Source of the DNA: Pontibacter harenae | GTDB taxonomy: Bacteria; Bacteroidota; Bacteroidia; Cytophagales; Hymenobacteraceae | NCBI RefSeq assembly: GCF_020907245.1 | Contig: NZ_JAJJWH010000020.1 | Span: 1-64,000, forward strand | DNA: 64,000 nucleotides | Direction of reading: 5' to 3' | Shown: in pieces, positions 46,332 to 55,457 of the stretch | Layout of the letters: each line of letters begins with the position of its first letter | Numbering within the stretch: position 1 is the stretch's first letter | The notes under the pieces: generated by a model | What the model was told of the DNA's origin: nothing | The model's database searches: none | The model's input: only the letters and a program-made list of their open reading frames with translations | Translations under genes and position numbers: made by a program

Positions 46332-48815
46332 ATGAGCAAAAAAGTACGCAGTGCCCAACTGGCCACCTTGCTTCTAGCTGGTGCCATGCTGGCACCACCT
46401 GCTTTTGCACAAAAAAGCAAAAAGAAGAAAAATGCAAAGCAGGAAACTACTGCTGCAGCCCCTACTCCTCAAAAAAGAGACGATGGTAAGCCAAAGCCTT
46501 ACAATGAGGTAATCACGTCGAAAGCACTGACCGATGACGGTATGTTTAAAGTGCACCGCATCGATGAAAAGTATTTCTACGAAATACCAGATACTTTGCT
46601 GAACCGTGACATGCTTATGGTTAGCCGTATTGCCAAAACAGCTACAAACATTGGCTACGGTGGCGAAGAACTTGAAACGCAGATGCTGCGCTGGGAAAAA
46701 AAAGGCGACAGAATATTACTGCGCACGATTTCAACTCAAAACGTAGCCGCCGATACATTGGAGATCTACAACTCTGTTTTGAACTCCAACTTTGCCCCTA
46801 TCATTCAGGCCTTCGATATTAAGGCTTACAACAATGGCACTCAAGTTATTGAAGTAACGGATTTCTTCTCGAAGGATGTACCAGCTATTGGACTAGACAA
46901 AAGAAGACGTGATCAGTACAAGGTAAGGCGCCTGGATGATAAGCGCTCTTTTATTGAAAGCGTAAAGAGCTTCCCAATGAACGTTGAGGCTCGCTCGCTG
47001 ATGACTTACGAGGCAACTGATGCACCAGCAAACTCAAACACAGGAACTATCTCTCTGGAGCTGAACCACTCGATGGTGTTGCTTCCTAAAAAACCGATGG
47101 CTTCCCGTAAGTTTGATGAGCGTGTCGGTTATTTCACCATCAACCAAACCGATTACGGTACGGATGAGCAGCGTGCAGCCAGACGTCGTTATATTGTACG
47201 TTGGAAACTAGAGCCAAAAGACAAAGAGGCGTATGCGCGTGGTGAACTGGTAGAGCCCGTAAAACCAATTGTATATTATATAGACCCTGCTACGCCAATG
47301 AAATGGCGTCCATACCTGAAAAAAGGTGTAGAGGACTGGAACAAAGCTTTTGAGGCAGCTGGTTTCAAAAATGCTATTATTGCTAAAGACCCGCCTTCTC
47401 CAGAAGAAGATCCAGAGTTCAGCACAGAAGATGCGCGTTATTCAGTTATCCGTTACTTCTCTTCTGAAACACAAAATGCTTACGGCCCTAACGTACACGA
47501 TCCACGTTCTGGCGAAATCCTGGAAAGCCACATCGGCTGGTACCACAACGTAATGAACCTGGTGCGCAACTGGTATTTCATCCAGACTGCTGCTGTTAAC
47601 CCAGACGCTCGTGGTGTTCAGTTTAAGGATGAGGTAATGGGTGAGCTGATCCGTTTTGTGGCAGCGCACGAAGTTGGCCACACGCTTGGTTTGCCTCACA
47701 ACATGGGCTCCAGCCCTGCTTACCCTGTAGAAAAACTGCGTGACCCAGAGTTTACAAAAACAATGGGAACGGCTCCTTCTATAATGGACTATGCCCGCTT
47801 TAACTATGTGGCACAGCCAGAAGACAAGGGTGTAGCTCTAATGCCAGGCATCGGTGTTTATGACAAACACGCTGTTAAATGGGGTTATACTTATTTCCCT
47901 GAAACAAATGGTGCAGACAACCTGACGAAACTGAATGCATGGATTCGTGAGCACGAAAATGACCCGATGTACCGTTTCGGTCGTCAGCAGGGCAACCCTA
48001 TTGACCCTTCTTCACAGACAGAGGACTTAGGAGATGATGCTATGCTGGCTAGCACATACGGCATCAAAAATTTGAAGCGCATAATGCCAAACCTAATGAC
48101 CTGGACAACTCAGAATGATCAGAATTATTCTGATCTGGAAGAAATGTACGGACAGGTGATTGGACAGTGGAACCGTTACATGGGCCACGTTACGGCTAAC
48201 ATCGGTGGTATCTATGAGAATTACAAAGCCGCTGGTCAGAAAGGCAATGTTTACTCATATGTTCCGAAAGAAAAGCAGAAGCGTGCTGTTCAATTCCTGA
48301 ACGAGCAAAGCTTTGCTACGCCAACTTGGTTACTGGACGAAAACATCATCCGCAAGTTTGAAGGTGCAGGTACAGTAGAGCGTATCAGCCAGACACAGGT
48401 GAGGGTGCTAAACAACGTGCTTGACCCAAGCCGTATGGCGCGTGTGCTGCAAGCACAGGCTACATTAGGTAACAACACTTATACCTTAACGGAAATGATG
48501 TCTGATTTGCGCAGTGGTATCTGGAACGAAATTGCAACTGGTAAAACAGTAGATATGTATCGTCGTAACCTGCAGCGCGGCTACCTGGAGCGCATGGAGT
48601 ACCTGATGAAAGACCAGCCACAGAGTTCAGGCCGTTTTGGTGGCTCTTCTGTAAATGTGTCTCAATCTGATATCCGTCCGTTAGTTAGAGGTGAACTGAC
48701 AGCGCTGCAAAGCCAGATAAAAGCATTTTTACCTAAGACTAATGATAGCATGACAAAGTATCACCTACAGGATGCTTTGGTAAGAATCGACAATATTCTT
48801 CATCCAAAGAGCTAA
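46332..48815 (+). CDS. Zinc-dependent metalloprotease (DUF5117/metzincin-like), second paralogue
   Basis: An 827-residue secreted protease. The signal peptide MSKKVRSAQLATLLLAGAMLAPPAFA is followed by a Lys-rich stretch and an N-terminal DUF5118/DUF5117 region. The zinc motif HEVGHTLGLPHN lies near 446-457 and the Met-turn SIMDYARFNYV near 483. The C-terminal 300 residues are helical. It shares architecture with 33758-36184 (the YYVD/YYID-P motif, HExxHxxGxxH) but the two are far apart in sequence, so this is an old duplication. It ends at a terminator. Confidence 0.9.
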   Translation: MSKKVRSAQLATLLLAGAMLAPPAFAQKSKKKKNAKQETTAAAPTPQKRDDGKPKPYNEVITSKALTDDGMFKVHRIDEKYFYEIPDTLLNRDMLMVSRIAKTATNIGYGGEELETQMLRWEKKGDRILLRTISTQNVAADTLEIYNSVLNSNFAPIIQAFDIKAYNNGTQVIEVTDFFSKDVPAIGLDKRRRDQYKVRRLDDKRSFIESVKSFPMNVEARSLMTYEATDAPANSNTGTISLELNHSMVLLPKKPMASRKFDERVGYFTINQTDYGTDEQRAARRRYIVRWKLEPKDKEAYARGELVEPVKPIVYYIDPATPMKWRPYLKKGVEDWNKAFEAAGFKNAIIAKDPPSPEEDPEFSTEDARYSVIRYFSSETQNAYGPNVHDPRSGEILESHIGWYHNVMNLVRNWYFIQTAAVNPDARGVQFKDEVMGELIRFVAAHEVGHTLGLPHNMGSSPAYPVEKLRDPEFTKTMGTAPSIMDYARFNYVAQPEDKGVALMPGIGVYDKHAVKWGYTYFPETNGADNLTKLNAWIREHENDPMYRFGRQQGNPIDPSSQTEDLGDDAMLASTYGIKNLKRIMPNLMTWTTQNDQNYSDLEEMYGQVIGQWNRYMGHVTANIGGIYENYKAAGQKGNVYSYVPKEKQKRAVQFLNEQSFATPTWLLDENIIRKFEGAGTVERISQTQVRVLNNVLDPSRMARVLQAQATLGNNTYTLTEMMSDLRSGIWNEIATGKTVDMYRRNLQRGYLERMEYLMKDQPQSSGRFGGSSVNVSQSDIRPLVRGELTALQSQIKAFLPKTNDSMTKYHLQDALVRIDNILHPKS

Positions 48816-48839
48816 GTGTAAAGCCTGATCTAAAGTTTG

Positions 48840-48868
48840 AAAGCCCCAACTGTTGCAGTTGGGGCTTT
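48840..48868 (+). terminator. Intrinsic terminator after the second metzincin-like gene
   Basis: A 13-bp perfect stem (AAAGCCCCAACTG / CAGTTGGGGCTTT) with a 3-base loop and a TTTTTT tail. Confidence 0.9.
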
Positions 48869-48979
48869 TTTGTGTTCTTTATTTTACAGATAGCCATTAC
48901 ACCACACCCTTTTCCTGTTTCACCCCATTTATTTTTCTCTCTGCTGTTGATGTAGTTCTTTTGAAGAAAAGAAAAGGCA

Positions 48980-50047
48980 ATGGATTTCAAAAAACTGCAT
49001 CTACATAAACTCCGATTCTGGCAGCAATGGTTGCTGCTAGCATTTGGTTCGTGGTTTCTGTTAAACCTATACGATATACTCCTCTACCTTTACAGGCTCG
49101 AAACCTGGGGAAACTATATTATAAATGAAGATGGCACACCTGTAACTGTGTGGCAAAGGTTTTTTAATCACAACGCAGAGCAACTAGTGTGGCTATTTAT
49201 ATCCTTTATTGCTTTGTTAGCAGAAGCAAACTATCATTACATATTCAGGCGAAAAGGAACAAAGCTTTTTATACTTACATCCATTGCATGTGGTGTGGCT
49301 GGTGCCATGTACTTTTTTGTAGCAGATGAACTGCGGTATGGTTTGGGAAGTATGGAGAGTACTCTACCTGCTACGATTGTGATAGCATTACTGGTTTTTC
49401 TTTACGCACTGGTACGAGATTATATCTACAAAAGAATTCATGTTGCTGAAAGCCGTTCAGAAAAATCTCAGGCAGAACTGAATGCTCTAAAAGCACAAGT
49501 AAACCCACACTTCTTCTTCAACACCCTCAACAGCCTCTATGGCACGGCCCTGGAAGAAGAGGCTCCAAGCACCGCTGAAAGTATAGACCAACTCGCTGGC
49601 ATCATGCGCTATACCATGAATGAGGCGCAACAGGACTTCACTTCTATCCTTAACGAAATAAAATTCATTGAAGATTACCTGCACCTTCAAAGCCTGCGGC
49701 TGCCTGCCAGAGAGAACATTGAGGTGAAAACAGAGATAAGCTACGACGGCAAGCCCTGCATCATTGCGCCCATGCTACTCATTCCCTTCATTGAAAATGC
49801 CTTTAAGTATGGCATCAGCATGGACTATACTTGTTGGGTGCATATACAGCTAAAGGTTAAGGAGCAACAGCTACACCTAATAGTACAGAATAAAATTTTG
49901 AGAGAAAACATGCCCCCCAAAGGACAAGGCACAGGTATAGAAAACACCAAAAAGCGTCTACAGTTGCTCTACCCCAACCGACATAAGCTAGAAACACATC
50001 AGACAGAAAATTTTATAGTTGACCTGCACCTACAACTCCATTCCTAA
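48980..50047 (+). CDS. Sensor histidine kinase, LytS/YehU type
   Basis: A 355-residue inner-membrane kinase. Four hydrophobic segments lie at about 14-34, 66-84, 92-112 and 128-146, with a short outside loop after TM1 that has no Cys. The His_kinase domain follows: ALKAQVNPHFFFNTLNSLYG with the phosphoacceptor His near 176, then PFIENAFKYG (N box) and GTGIENTKKRLQLLYP (G box). It starts the operon kinase - TlpA protein - LytTR regulator and ends 20 bases before the TlpA gene. The partner is the regulator at 51562. Confidence 0.93.
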   Translation: MDFKKLHLHKLRFWQQWLLLAFGSWFLLNLYDILLYLYRLETWGNYIINEDGTPVTVWQRFFNHNAEQLVWLFISFIALLAEANYHYIFRRKGTKLFILTSIACGVAGAMYFFVADELRYGLGSMESTLPATIVIALLVFLYALVRDYIYKRIHVAESRSEKSQAELNALKAQVNPHFFFNTLNSLYGTALEEEAPSTAESIDQLAGIMRYTMNEAQQDFTSILNEIKFIEDYLHLQSLRLPARENIEVKTEISYDGKPCIIAPMLLIPFIENAFKYGISMDYTCWVHIQLKVKEQQLHLIVQNKILRENMPPKGQGTGIENTKKRLQLLYPNRHKLETHQTENFIVDLHLQLHS

Positions 50048-50067
50048 CCCATAAACATTCATAACTT

Positions 50068-51555
50068 ATGAAAAAACTAATCTTTATACTTTGTCTTTTG
50101 TTAACCCATGCCTTACAGGCGCAGATGCTTCTGAAGGGGAAAATTAATCACGCTAAGCCAGGGCAAAAGGTAAACGTGAATGTACCTTATGATGTGTGGT
50201 ACCATAAACAAAACTCACAGGAAGTAGCTTTGAACACCAAAGGGGAGTTTACAGTAGTGTTGCCTGTAAAAAAGCCGCAAACTATATTTCTGGACTTTGA
50301 TGGCACAAGATTATACCTATATGCTGAGCCAAGCAAAACTTTAACTATTCAGGCTGATGCGAAGGATTTCATAAACTCCCTAAAATTTAAAGGAAAGTTA
50401 GCGCCAGAAAATGCATTCTGGTACAAGACAGGCTTAACAATGCAGAAGCTCTACCCGCAGAACTGGAATGATACCCTCACCTATCCTTCCGAAATTCTAG
50501 CATCGATAAAAGCAAGCCAAGCCACTGCTTTGCAAACTTTAAAAAATGCCAAGCTCAGGAACAAAAATTTTTTACGTATCACGGCTGCCGACATTTCTTA
50601 TTTTGCCTCCAGCAAATTGTTCGACCTGATCTATAAAAACGATGTTTGGTCTGTAGGGCATGTTTCTAAGCATTCAAGGCAGGAGTGGCTAGAGGCACTC
50701 AAAACGGCATATTCCAATCAGCCTCTCTCAAACGTGTCCGCCATAGGCAGCTTCCATTACGGGCAAACTATAGCTTATTACCCTCGCTTCCTGGAGATGA
50801 GTTGCCAAAGCAAAGAAGAGTTTATGAAGCTATGCGAAGAGATTTTCGGAAAACCTTTTGCCGAGATAAACAAAGAAGTGCGTGCAAAAGGAGAAAACTA
50901 TTGGCAGTACAAAGCATTGAACTATGGCTTAGAAGGGCATGCGCTGGAAAATGCCCTAGCCTCCCTTATTACGAACGGCCTTGAAAGTGGAGAAATAGCT
51001 TACTTACCCGAGGCATATGAAGATTTTTTAAAAAAATTCCCGAATAGCAGCCATAAAGCACACTTAACCGAGGCTATGAAGCCCCTGCTGCAAAGCAAAA
51101 CAGCTACAGTAACTACTGAAATAATACTGGAAGAAAACTCTTCAAATTTCAAGTTGCTGGAGGAAATACTAGCTCAGCATAAAGGCAAAGCTGTGTACAT
51201 TGACATGTGGGGAAGCTGGTGCGGTCCTTGTAGGGAAGAATTTAAGTATACGGCAGCTTTGAAGGAAAAATTTAAGGGTAAACCAGTTGATTTTGTCTAT
51301 ATTGCTTTTGAACATAGTTCTGAACCAGAGAAGACATGGAAAGATATGATAACCTTTTACATGCTCGAAGGCAGACATATTTTGGGTAGTAAAGAGCTAG
51401 AGGAATACTTTCGCAACTTGTACGCATCAAAAGGTACTTTGTCCTATCCATCTTACTTACTCATCGACAAAAATGGTGAAGTAGTGAACTTACAGGCTGA
51501 GCGTCCGTCAGCTGGAGAAAAGTTATACAACCAGATTGAACAACTGCTTAGATAA
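50068..51555 (+). CDS. TlpA-like thioredoxin-fold protein in a two-component operon
   Basis: A 495-residue exported protein. The signal peptide MKKLIFILCLLLTHALQAQ is followed by a DUF4369-like beta domain (about 20-110), a long helical middle (120-350), and a C-terminal thioredoxin fold with WGSWCGPCREEF (CxxC near 385-388) and the cis-Pro in TLSYPSYLLIDKNGEVV. The redox centre is intact, so it probably reduces or isomerises disulfides in the periplasm. It lies between the kinase and its regulator (20 and 6 bases apart), and so is surely co-transcribed. Whether it acts on the kinase or on the signal is unknown. Confidence 0.9.
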   Translation: MKKLIFILCLLLTHALQAQMLLKGKINHAKPGQKVNVNVPYDVWYHKQNSQEVALNTKGEFTVVLPVKKPQTIFLDFDGTRLYLYAEPSKTLTIQADAKDFINSLKFKGKLAPENAFWYKTGLTMQKLYPQNWNDTLTYPSEILASIKASQATALQTLKNAKLRNKNFLRITAADISYFASSKLFDLIYKNDVWSVGHVSKHSRQEWLEALKTAYSNQPLSNVSAIGSFHYGQTIAYYPRFLEMSCQSKEEFMKLCEEIFGKPFAEINKEVRAKGENYWQYKALNYGLEGHALENALASLITNGLESGEIAYLPEAYEDFLKKFPNSSHKAHLTEAMKPLLQSKTATVTTEIILEENSSNFKLLEEILAQHKGKAVYIDMWGSWCGPCREEFKYTAALKEKFKGKPVDFVYIAFEHSSEPEKTWKDMITFYMLEGRHILGSKELEEYFRNLYASKGTLSYPSYLLIDKNGEVVNLQAERPSAGEKLYNQIEQLLR

Positions 51556-51561
51556 TTTATT

Positions 51562-52260
51562 ATGAACACCCAACTTCGCTGCATTGCCATAGACGACGAA
51601 CCTATTGCATTGAATATTATTCGAGCGCATGCTGAGAAAGTACCGTTCCTGAATTTAGAAGCAACCTTTGCAAGCGCCACAGAAGCCTTAACCTATGTGC
51701 GGCAGCAAAAGGTAGACCTGATTTTCCTCGACATCAACATGCCCGATTTATCTGGGATAGAGTTTGCCAGAATAGCAGGCACTGATGCGAAAATTATCTT
51801 CACAACCGCTTACGCCGAATATGCCGTGCAAGGGTTTGAACTAGCCGCTACCGATTACCTGCTGAAGCCTATCAGTTTTGCCCGTTTTCTGCAAGCCTGC
51901 ACCCGTGTGCAGGAGCAATTTAGCGCTAGCAAAGCTCAACTCGATAATTTCCTTTTTGTAAAAGACGGTTATAATATGGTGCGCATTAACCTTGACGAGT
52001 TGCTATACATTGAGGCAGATGATAATTACCTTACCTTTTATGAAGTTGGGCAGCGCACCGTTACCCGCATGACACTTACAGAGGCAACGGCTAAACTGGT
52101 AGGTAAACCTTTCCTGCGTGTACATAAATCATTTATAGTTGCGCTTCCCAAAATAGAAAAGATCGAGCGGCATCAATTAACCGTGTCAGGTACTAGCATC
52201 CCTCTTTCGAGTAACTTTAAGCAGGAGCTTTTACAGAAATTGTCTTTGCCACTCGGGTAG
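51562..52260 (+). CDS. LytTR-family response regulator
   Basis: A 232-residue protein. The receiver domain (1-120) has the acidic pair DDE (11-13 region), the phospho-Asp in LIFLDINMPDLSG and the Lys in DYLLKPI. The LytTR DNA-binding domain begins with FLFVKDGYNMVRINLDELLYIEADDNYLTFY and includes GKPFLRVHKSFIVALPKI. It pairs with the LytS-type kinase at 48980 and starts 6 bases after the TlpA gene stops. Targets unknown; LytTR sites are usually short direct repeats upstream of target genes. Confidence 0.94.
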   Translation: MNTQLRCIAIDDEPIALNIIRAHAEKVPFLNLEATFASATEALTYVRQQKVDLIFLDINMPDLSGIEFARIAGTDAKIIFTTAYAEYAVQGFELAATDYLLKPISFARFLQACTRVQEQFSASKAQLDNFLFVKDGYNMVRINLDELLYIEADDNYLTFYEVGQRTVTRMTLTEATAKLVGKPFLRVHKSFIVALPKIEKIERHQLTVSGTSIPLSSNFKQELLQKLSLPLG

Positions 52261-52550
52261 AACACACTTTTAAACAAGCCTGCAGAGATTCTTTTAAAAG
52301 TGTTCAAATGCAGAGCATTGCTCCAGTACTCTTTCAACTTCCTCCTGTGCCCTTTCCCAACTGCCGCTGCATTGCTTTAGCGTGAACAAAAAGAGCCTTC
52401 TTGCGTTACTTTACCAAGCCCTTAGTAGCTGCTGCTGCAGTGTTTACTGATATTAAAGCATGCTTTAAAAGAGCTCTGGAGGGATAACGTCCCTCCTACT
52501 TGCATTAGTACAACCTGTCTTGTCTGTATCGGAAAAAACAACTTAGGTAT

Positions 52551-53930
52551 ATGGATCTTACTTTTAGCAATCTCTTCTTTGTAAAGAAGGAGATGTTCTC
52601 GGAAGAAAAGCAGAAAACTCATGAAGAGCATCATAAAAAAGTAAGTTGGGTTTACTACTGCATCATTACCTTGGGGCTCTGGCTTATTGCCAATCCTCCC
52701 ACTTTTGGTTACAAAGTTCCTGCAATGGTTTGGAGCGATATTCTATCAGGTCTCTTTTTGATCGTGATGAGTTATTTTGCTTTGAAACCCTACAAACTGT
52801 GGGCGCAATGGGTGGTTGTTTTTATAGGCATATGGCTTTTTGTTGCTCCCATGGTTTTTTGGCCTAAGGAAGGATCTGGGTTACTGAATGGCTATCTTAT
52901 CGGAACTTTGGTCGTAATCTTTGGGATTGTTATTCCAAAGCAACCAGGCATAAAATTATTTGAGCAGCCAGGACCTAATGTTCCCACTGGCTGGAGCTAC
53001 AATCCTTCTTCCTGGAATCAGCGGGTTCCTGTAGTTTTCTTCGCTTGGTTAGGTTTTTTTATTGGCCGCTATATGGGTGCTTTTCAATTAGAGTACATAC
53101 AGTCTGTTTGGGATCCATTTTTTGGCGATGGAACCCGAAAAGTACTTACTTCGGCTGTTTCAAAATCGTTTCCTGTTCCTGATGCCATTCTTGGTGCATT
53201 TTCTTATCTTATTGATGTTTTGTTTGGCTTGGCAGGTGGCACCCATCGCTGGCGCACTATGCCCTGGATCGTCATTATCTTCGGCATCTTAATTTTTCCG
53301 CTTGGTGTAGTTAGCATCACCTTAGTTATTCTCCAACCCGTTTCGGTAGGCTACTGGTGTACGTTGTGCCTCTCAAGCGCAATGGTTTCTCTTATCATGA
53401 TTCCTTTTGCGATTGATGAAGTGCTGGCAACAATTCAGCTGATGCGCCATGAGAAGAAAGCGAGAAAAACATCTTACTGGAAAACGCTTTGGTTTGGCGG
53501 CACTATGAAAGGCGGACATATAGAAGAAACAAAGAACCCTGAAACGCTCCTGGACCTTACTTTAAAAGAAGTTACACACGATCTGTTTCTCAGGCCATGG
53601 AACCTGATCATCATTATGCTGGTGGGTATGTGGGTAATGGCTGCTCCAGGGGTGTTAGGTTATAGTGGTACCATTGCCAATAGCAACCACCTGGCAGGTG
53701 CCATTGTTGTTACGTTTGCAATTATTGCTATGTCTGAGGTAGCACGTCCACTCCGTTACCTGCACATTCTGCTAGGACTTTGGCTAGTTGCTGCTCCCTT
53801 TATTTTAGGTGCCAATCAGGATATGGCTATGTGGAATAGCCTGGCAGCTGGCATCATTATCATACCGCTTGCTTTCCGAAAAGGAAAAGTAGAAGATAAA
53901 AGAGGTAGCTTTGATAAGTACATTGTTTGA
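52551..53930 (+). CDS. SPW-repeat membrane protein with central VKOR-like domain
   Basis: A 459-residue membrane protein. Two SPW-type blocks, at about 30-125 (LGLWLIANPPTFGY ... IGIWLFVAPMVFWPKEG) and 345-440 (VGMWVMAAPGVLGY ... LGLWLVAAPFILGANQD), flank a central region. In it GYWCTLCLSSAMVSLIMIPF carries the CxxC (about 270-273) and hydrophobic helices of vitamin K epoxide reductase-like proteins. VKOR proteins oxidise a Trx-fold partner and pass electrons to quinone. The usual loop cysteines are not obvious. It follows the TlpA/LytTR operon by 290 bases on the same strand, so a redox link is tempting but unproven. A later Met at 52593 is an alternative start. Confidence 0.75.
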   Translation: MDLTFSNLFFVKKEMFSEEKQKTHEEHHKKVSWVYYCIITLGLWLIANPPTFGYKVPAMVWSDILSGLFLIVMSYFALKPYKLWAQWVVVFIGIWLFVAPMVFWPKEGSGLLNGYLIGTLVVIFGIVIPKQPGIKLFEQPGPNVPTGWSYNPSSWNQRVPVVFFAWLGFFIGRYMGAFQLEYIQSVWDPFFGDGTRKVLTSAVSKSFPVPDAILGAFSYLIDVLFGLAGGTHRWRTMPWIVIIFGILIFPLGVVSITLVILQPVSVGYWCTLCLSSAMVSLIMIPFAIDEVLATIQLMRHEKKARKTSYWKTLWFGGTMKGGHIEETKNPETLLDLTLKEVTHDLFLRPWNLIIIMLVGMWVMAAPGVLGYSGTIANSNHLAGAIVVTFAIIAMSEVARPLRYLHILLGLWLVAAPFILGANQDMAMWNSLAAGIIIIPLAFRKGKVEDKRGSFDKYIV

Positions 53931-54156
53931 GTATAAAAACTGTCTAAACCTACTCTGATGTACAACTACTAAGAGAAAAGTACTTGTCACAGCTATGCTG
54001 TCTCTACTTTATGTTTTAGCAAGCCTGCTCCTTACTAATTTATATTTACCCTCAGCGTTACTTTTTAGAAAGCAGGGCTGATGTATAAATTATATCTTGC
54101 TTTTAAAGCTAATTATTTTAGTTAAACTATTTATATTAGCACTTGTATAAATAGTT

Positions 54157-55221
54157 ATGAAAGCAGAAGAGTTTATAAAAGGTCGCGGAGCACAGTATAA
54201 TCCTGCTAATCCTTACCTGAAGCACGAGTATGTAGCGGAGCATATAGAAGGTTTAGATGAACCGATGCTGAACAACAGTAAAACAGAATTCTTTGCAGAG
54301 CACCCGAAAAAAATCGTAAACAAGATAGATAGTCCAGATCTGGGTTTGGGTTATTCCCTAAACCCTTACCAGGGATGCGAGCATGGCTGTGTTTACTGTT
54401 ATGCCCGCAACACGCACCAGTATTGGGGATATGGTGCAGGATTGGACTTCGAGCGCAAAATCATTGTAAAAGAAAATGCTCCAGAAGTACTGGCACAGCA
54501 GCTAGAAAGCAAAAGCTGGCAAGTAATGCCCATTATGTTAGCAGGTAACACTGATTGCTACCAACCCATAGAAGCTAAAAAGAAGATCACCCGCCGCATT
54601 TTAGAAGTTCTCCTGCAGTACCGTCACCCCGTTAGTATCATCACCAAAAATGCTCTCATCCTCCGCGACCTCGACCTGCTGCAAGAGCTGAACAAACTGG
54701 ACCTGGTGCATGTGAATACGAGCATTACCTCCCTGGATGAAAAGCTAAGACAGAAGCTGGAACCACGCACGGCATCGGCTGCCAAACGACTGGAAGTTGT
54801 ACGCCAATTAAGTGCTGCAGAAATTCCTGTTAATGTGATGGTGGCCCCTATCATACCTGGTTTAAATGATTCTGAAATACCACAAATTATAAAACAAGCA
54901 GCCGATGCAGGTGCGAGTAACGCAGCTTATACCATTGTTCGGCTGAACGGCAGTATTGGTCCTATTTTTGAAGATTGGATAAACGAAGCCTTTCCCGATC
55001 GGGCACAAAAAGTACTCAAACAAATTGCAGACTGCCACGGCGGCAAGCTCAGCGACAGCCGCTTCGGTACACGGATGCGCGGAGAAGGCCTATTTGCCGA
55101 CACTATTTCCAAACTCTTTCGCATCAGCAAGCAAAAGTATATGGCTGGCCGAACCATGAAACCTTACAATTACAGTCACTTCTGTACAAAATCAGGCAAA
55201 CAATTGGGTTTAAATCTTTAA
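54157..55221 (+). CDS. PA0069-family radical SAM protein
   Basis: A 354-residue radical S-adenosylmethionine protein. CEHGCVYC (Cys74, 78, 81) binds the 4Fe-4S cluster; NPYQGCEHGCVYCYARNTHQYW is typical of the Rv2578c/PA0069 group, related in sequence to spore photoproduct lyase. MVAPIIPGLNDSEI and GSNAAYTIVRLNGSIGPIFEDWI-like segments complete the TIM-barrel. The reaction is unknown. The gene is monocistronic. Confidence 0.92.
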   Translation: MKAEEFIKGRGAQYNPANPYLKHEYVAEHIEGLDEPMLNNSKTEFFAEHPKKIVNKIDSPDLGLGYSLNPYQGCEHGCVYCYARNTHQYWGYGAGLDFERKIIVKENAPEVLAQQLESKSWQVMPIMLAGNTDCYQPIEAKKKITRRILEVLLQYRHPVSIITKNALILRDLDLLQELNKLDLVHVNTSITSLDEKLRQKLEPRTASAAKRLEVVRQLSAAEIPVNVMVAPIIPGLNDSEIPQIIKQAADAGASNAAYTIVRLNGSIGPIFEDWINEAFPDRAQKVLKQIADCHGGKLSDSRFGTRMRGEGLFADTISKLFRISKQKYMAGRTMKPYNYSHFCTKSGKQLGLNL

Positions 55222-55424
55222 TTGAAAGGTCCTGGTTTAGTTTGCTTTTTGTAATGGTAAATAAGCCATTCATAATTATTTGTCTTGTGAGGATATGTTT
55301 TTGTTCTTTTGTTTAACCACACCATTTCCGAAAACCACACGTTCCGACTTGAATATTAATTAAGTTCTCTTATGCAAAACCTATAAGAATGGCTTTATAC
55401 TACAGGATAATGAAATAAATGATT

Positions 55425-55432
55425 TAACTTTG
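55425..55432 (+). promoter_or_regulatory. Putative -7 box for pyrG
   Basis: TAACTTTG, a perfect TAnnTTTG, 26 bases before the pyrG ATG. No TTG lies at the usual -33 distance. Confidence 0.45.
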
Positions 55433-55457
55433 TAGCCCATATAGTTAATACAAACTT

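Noticed and set aside
52264..52303. Inverted repeat ACACTTTTAAA after the LytTR regulator as a terminator
   Set aside because: The stem is AT-rich, the loop is 18 bases and there is no T-run, so an intrinsic terminator is not supported.
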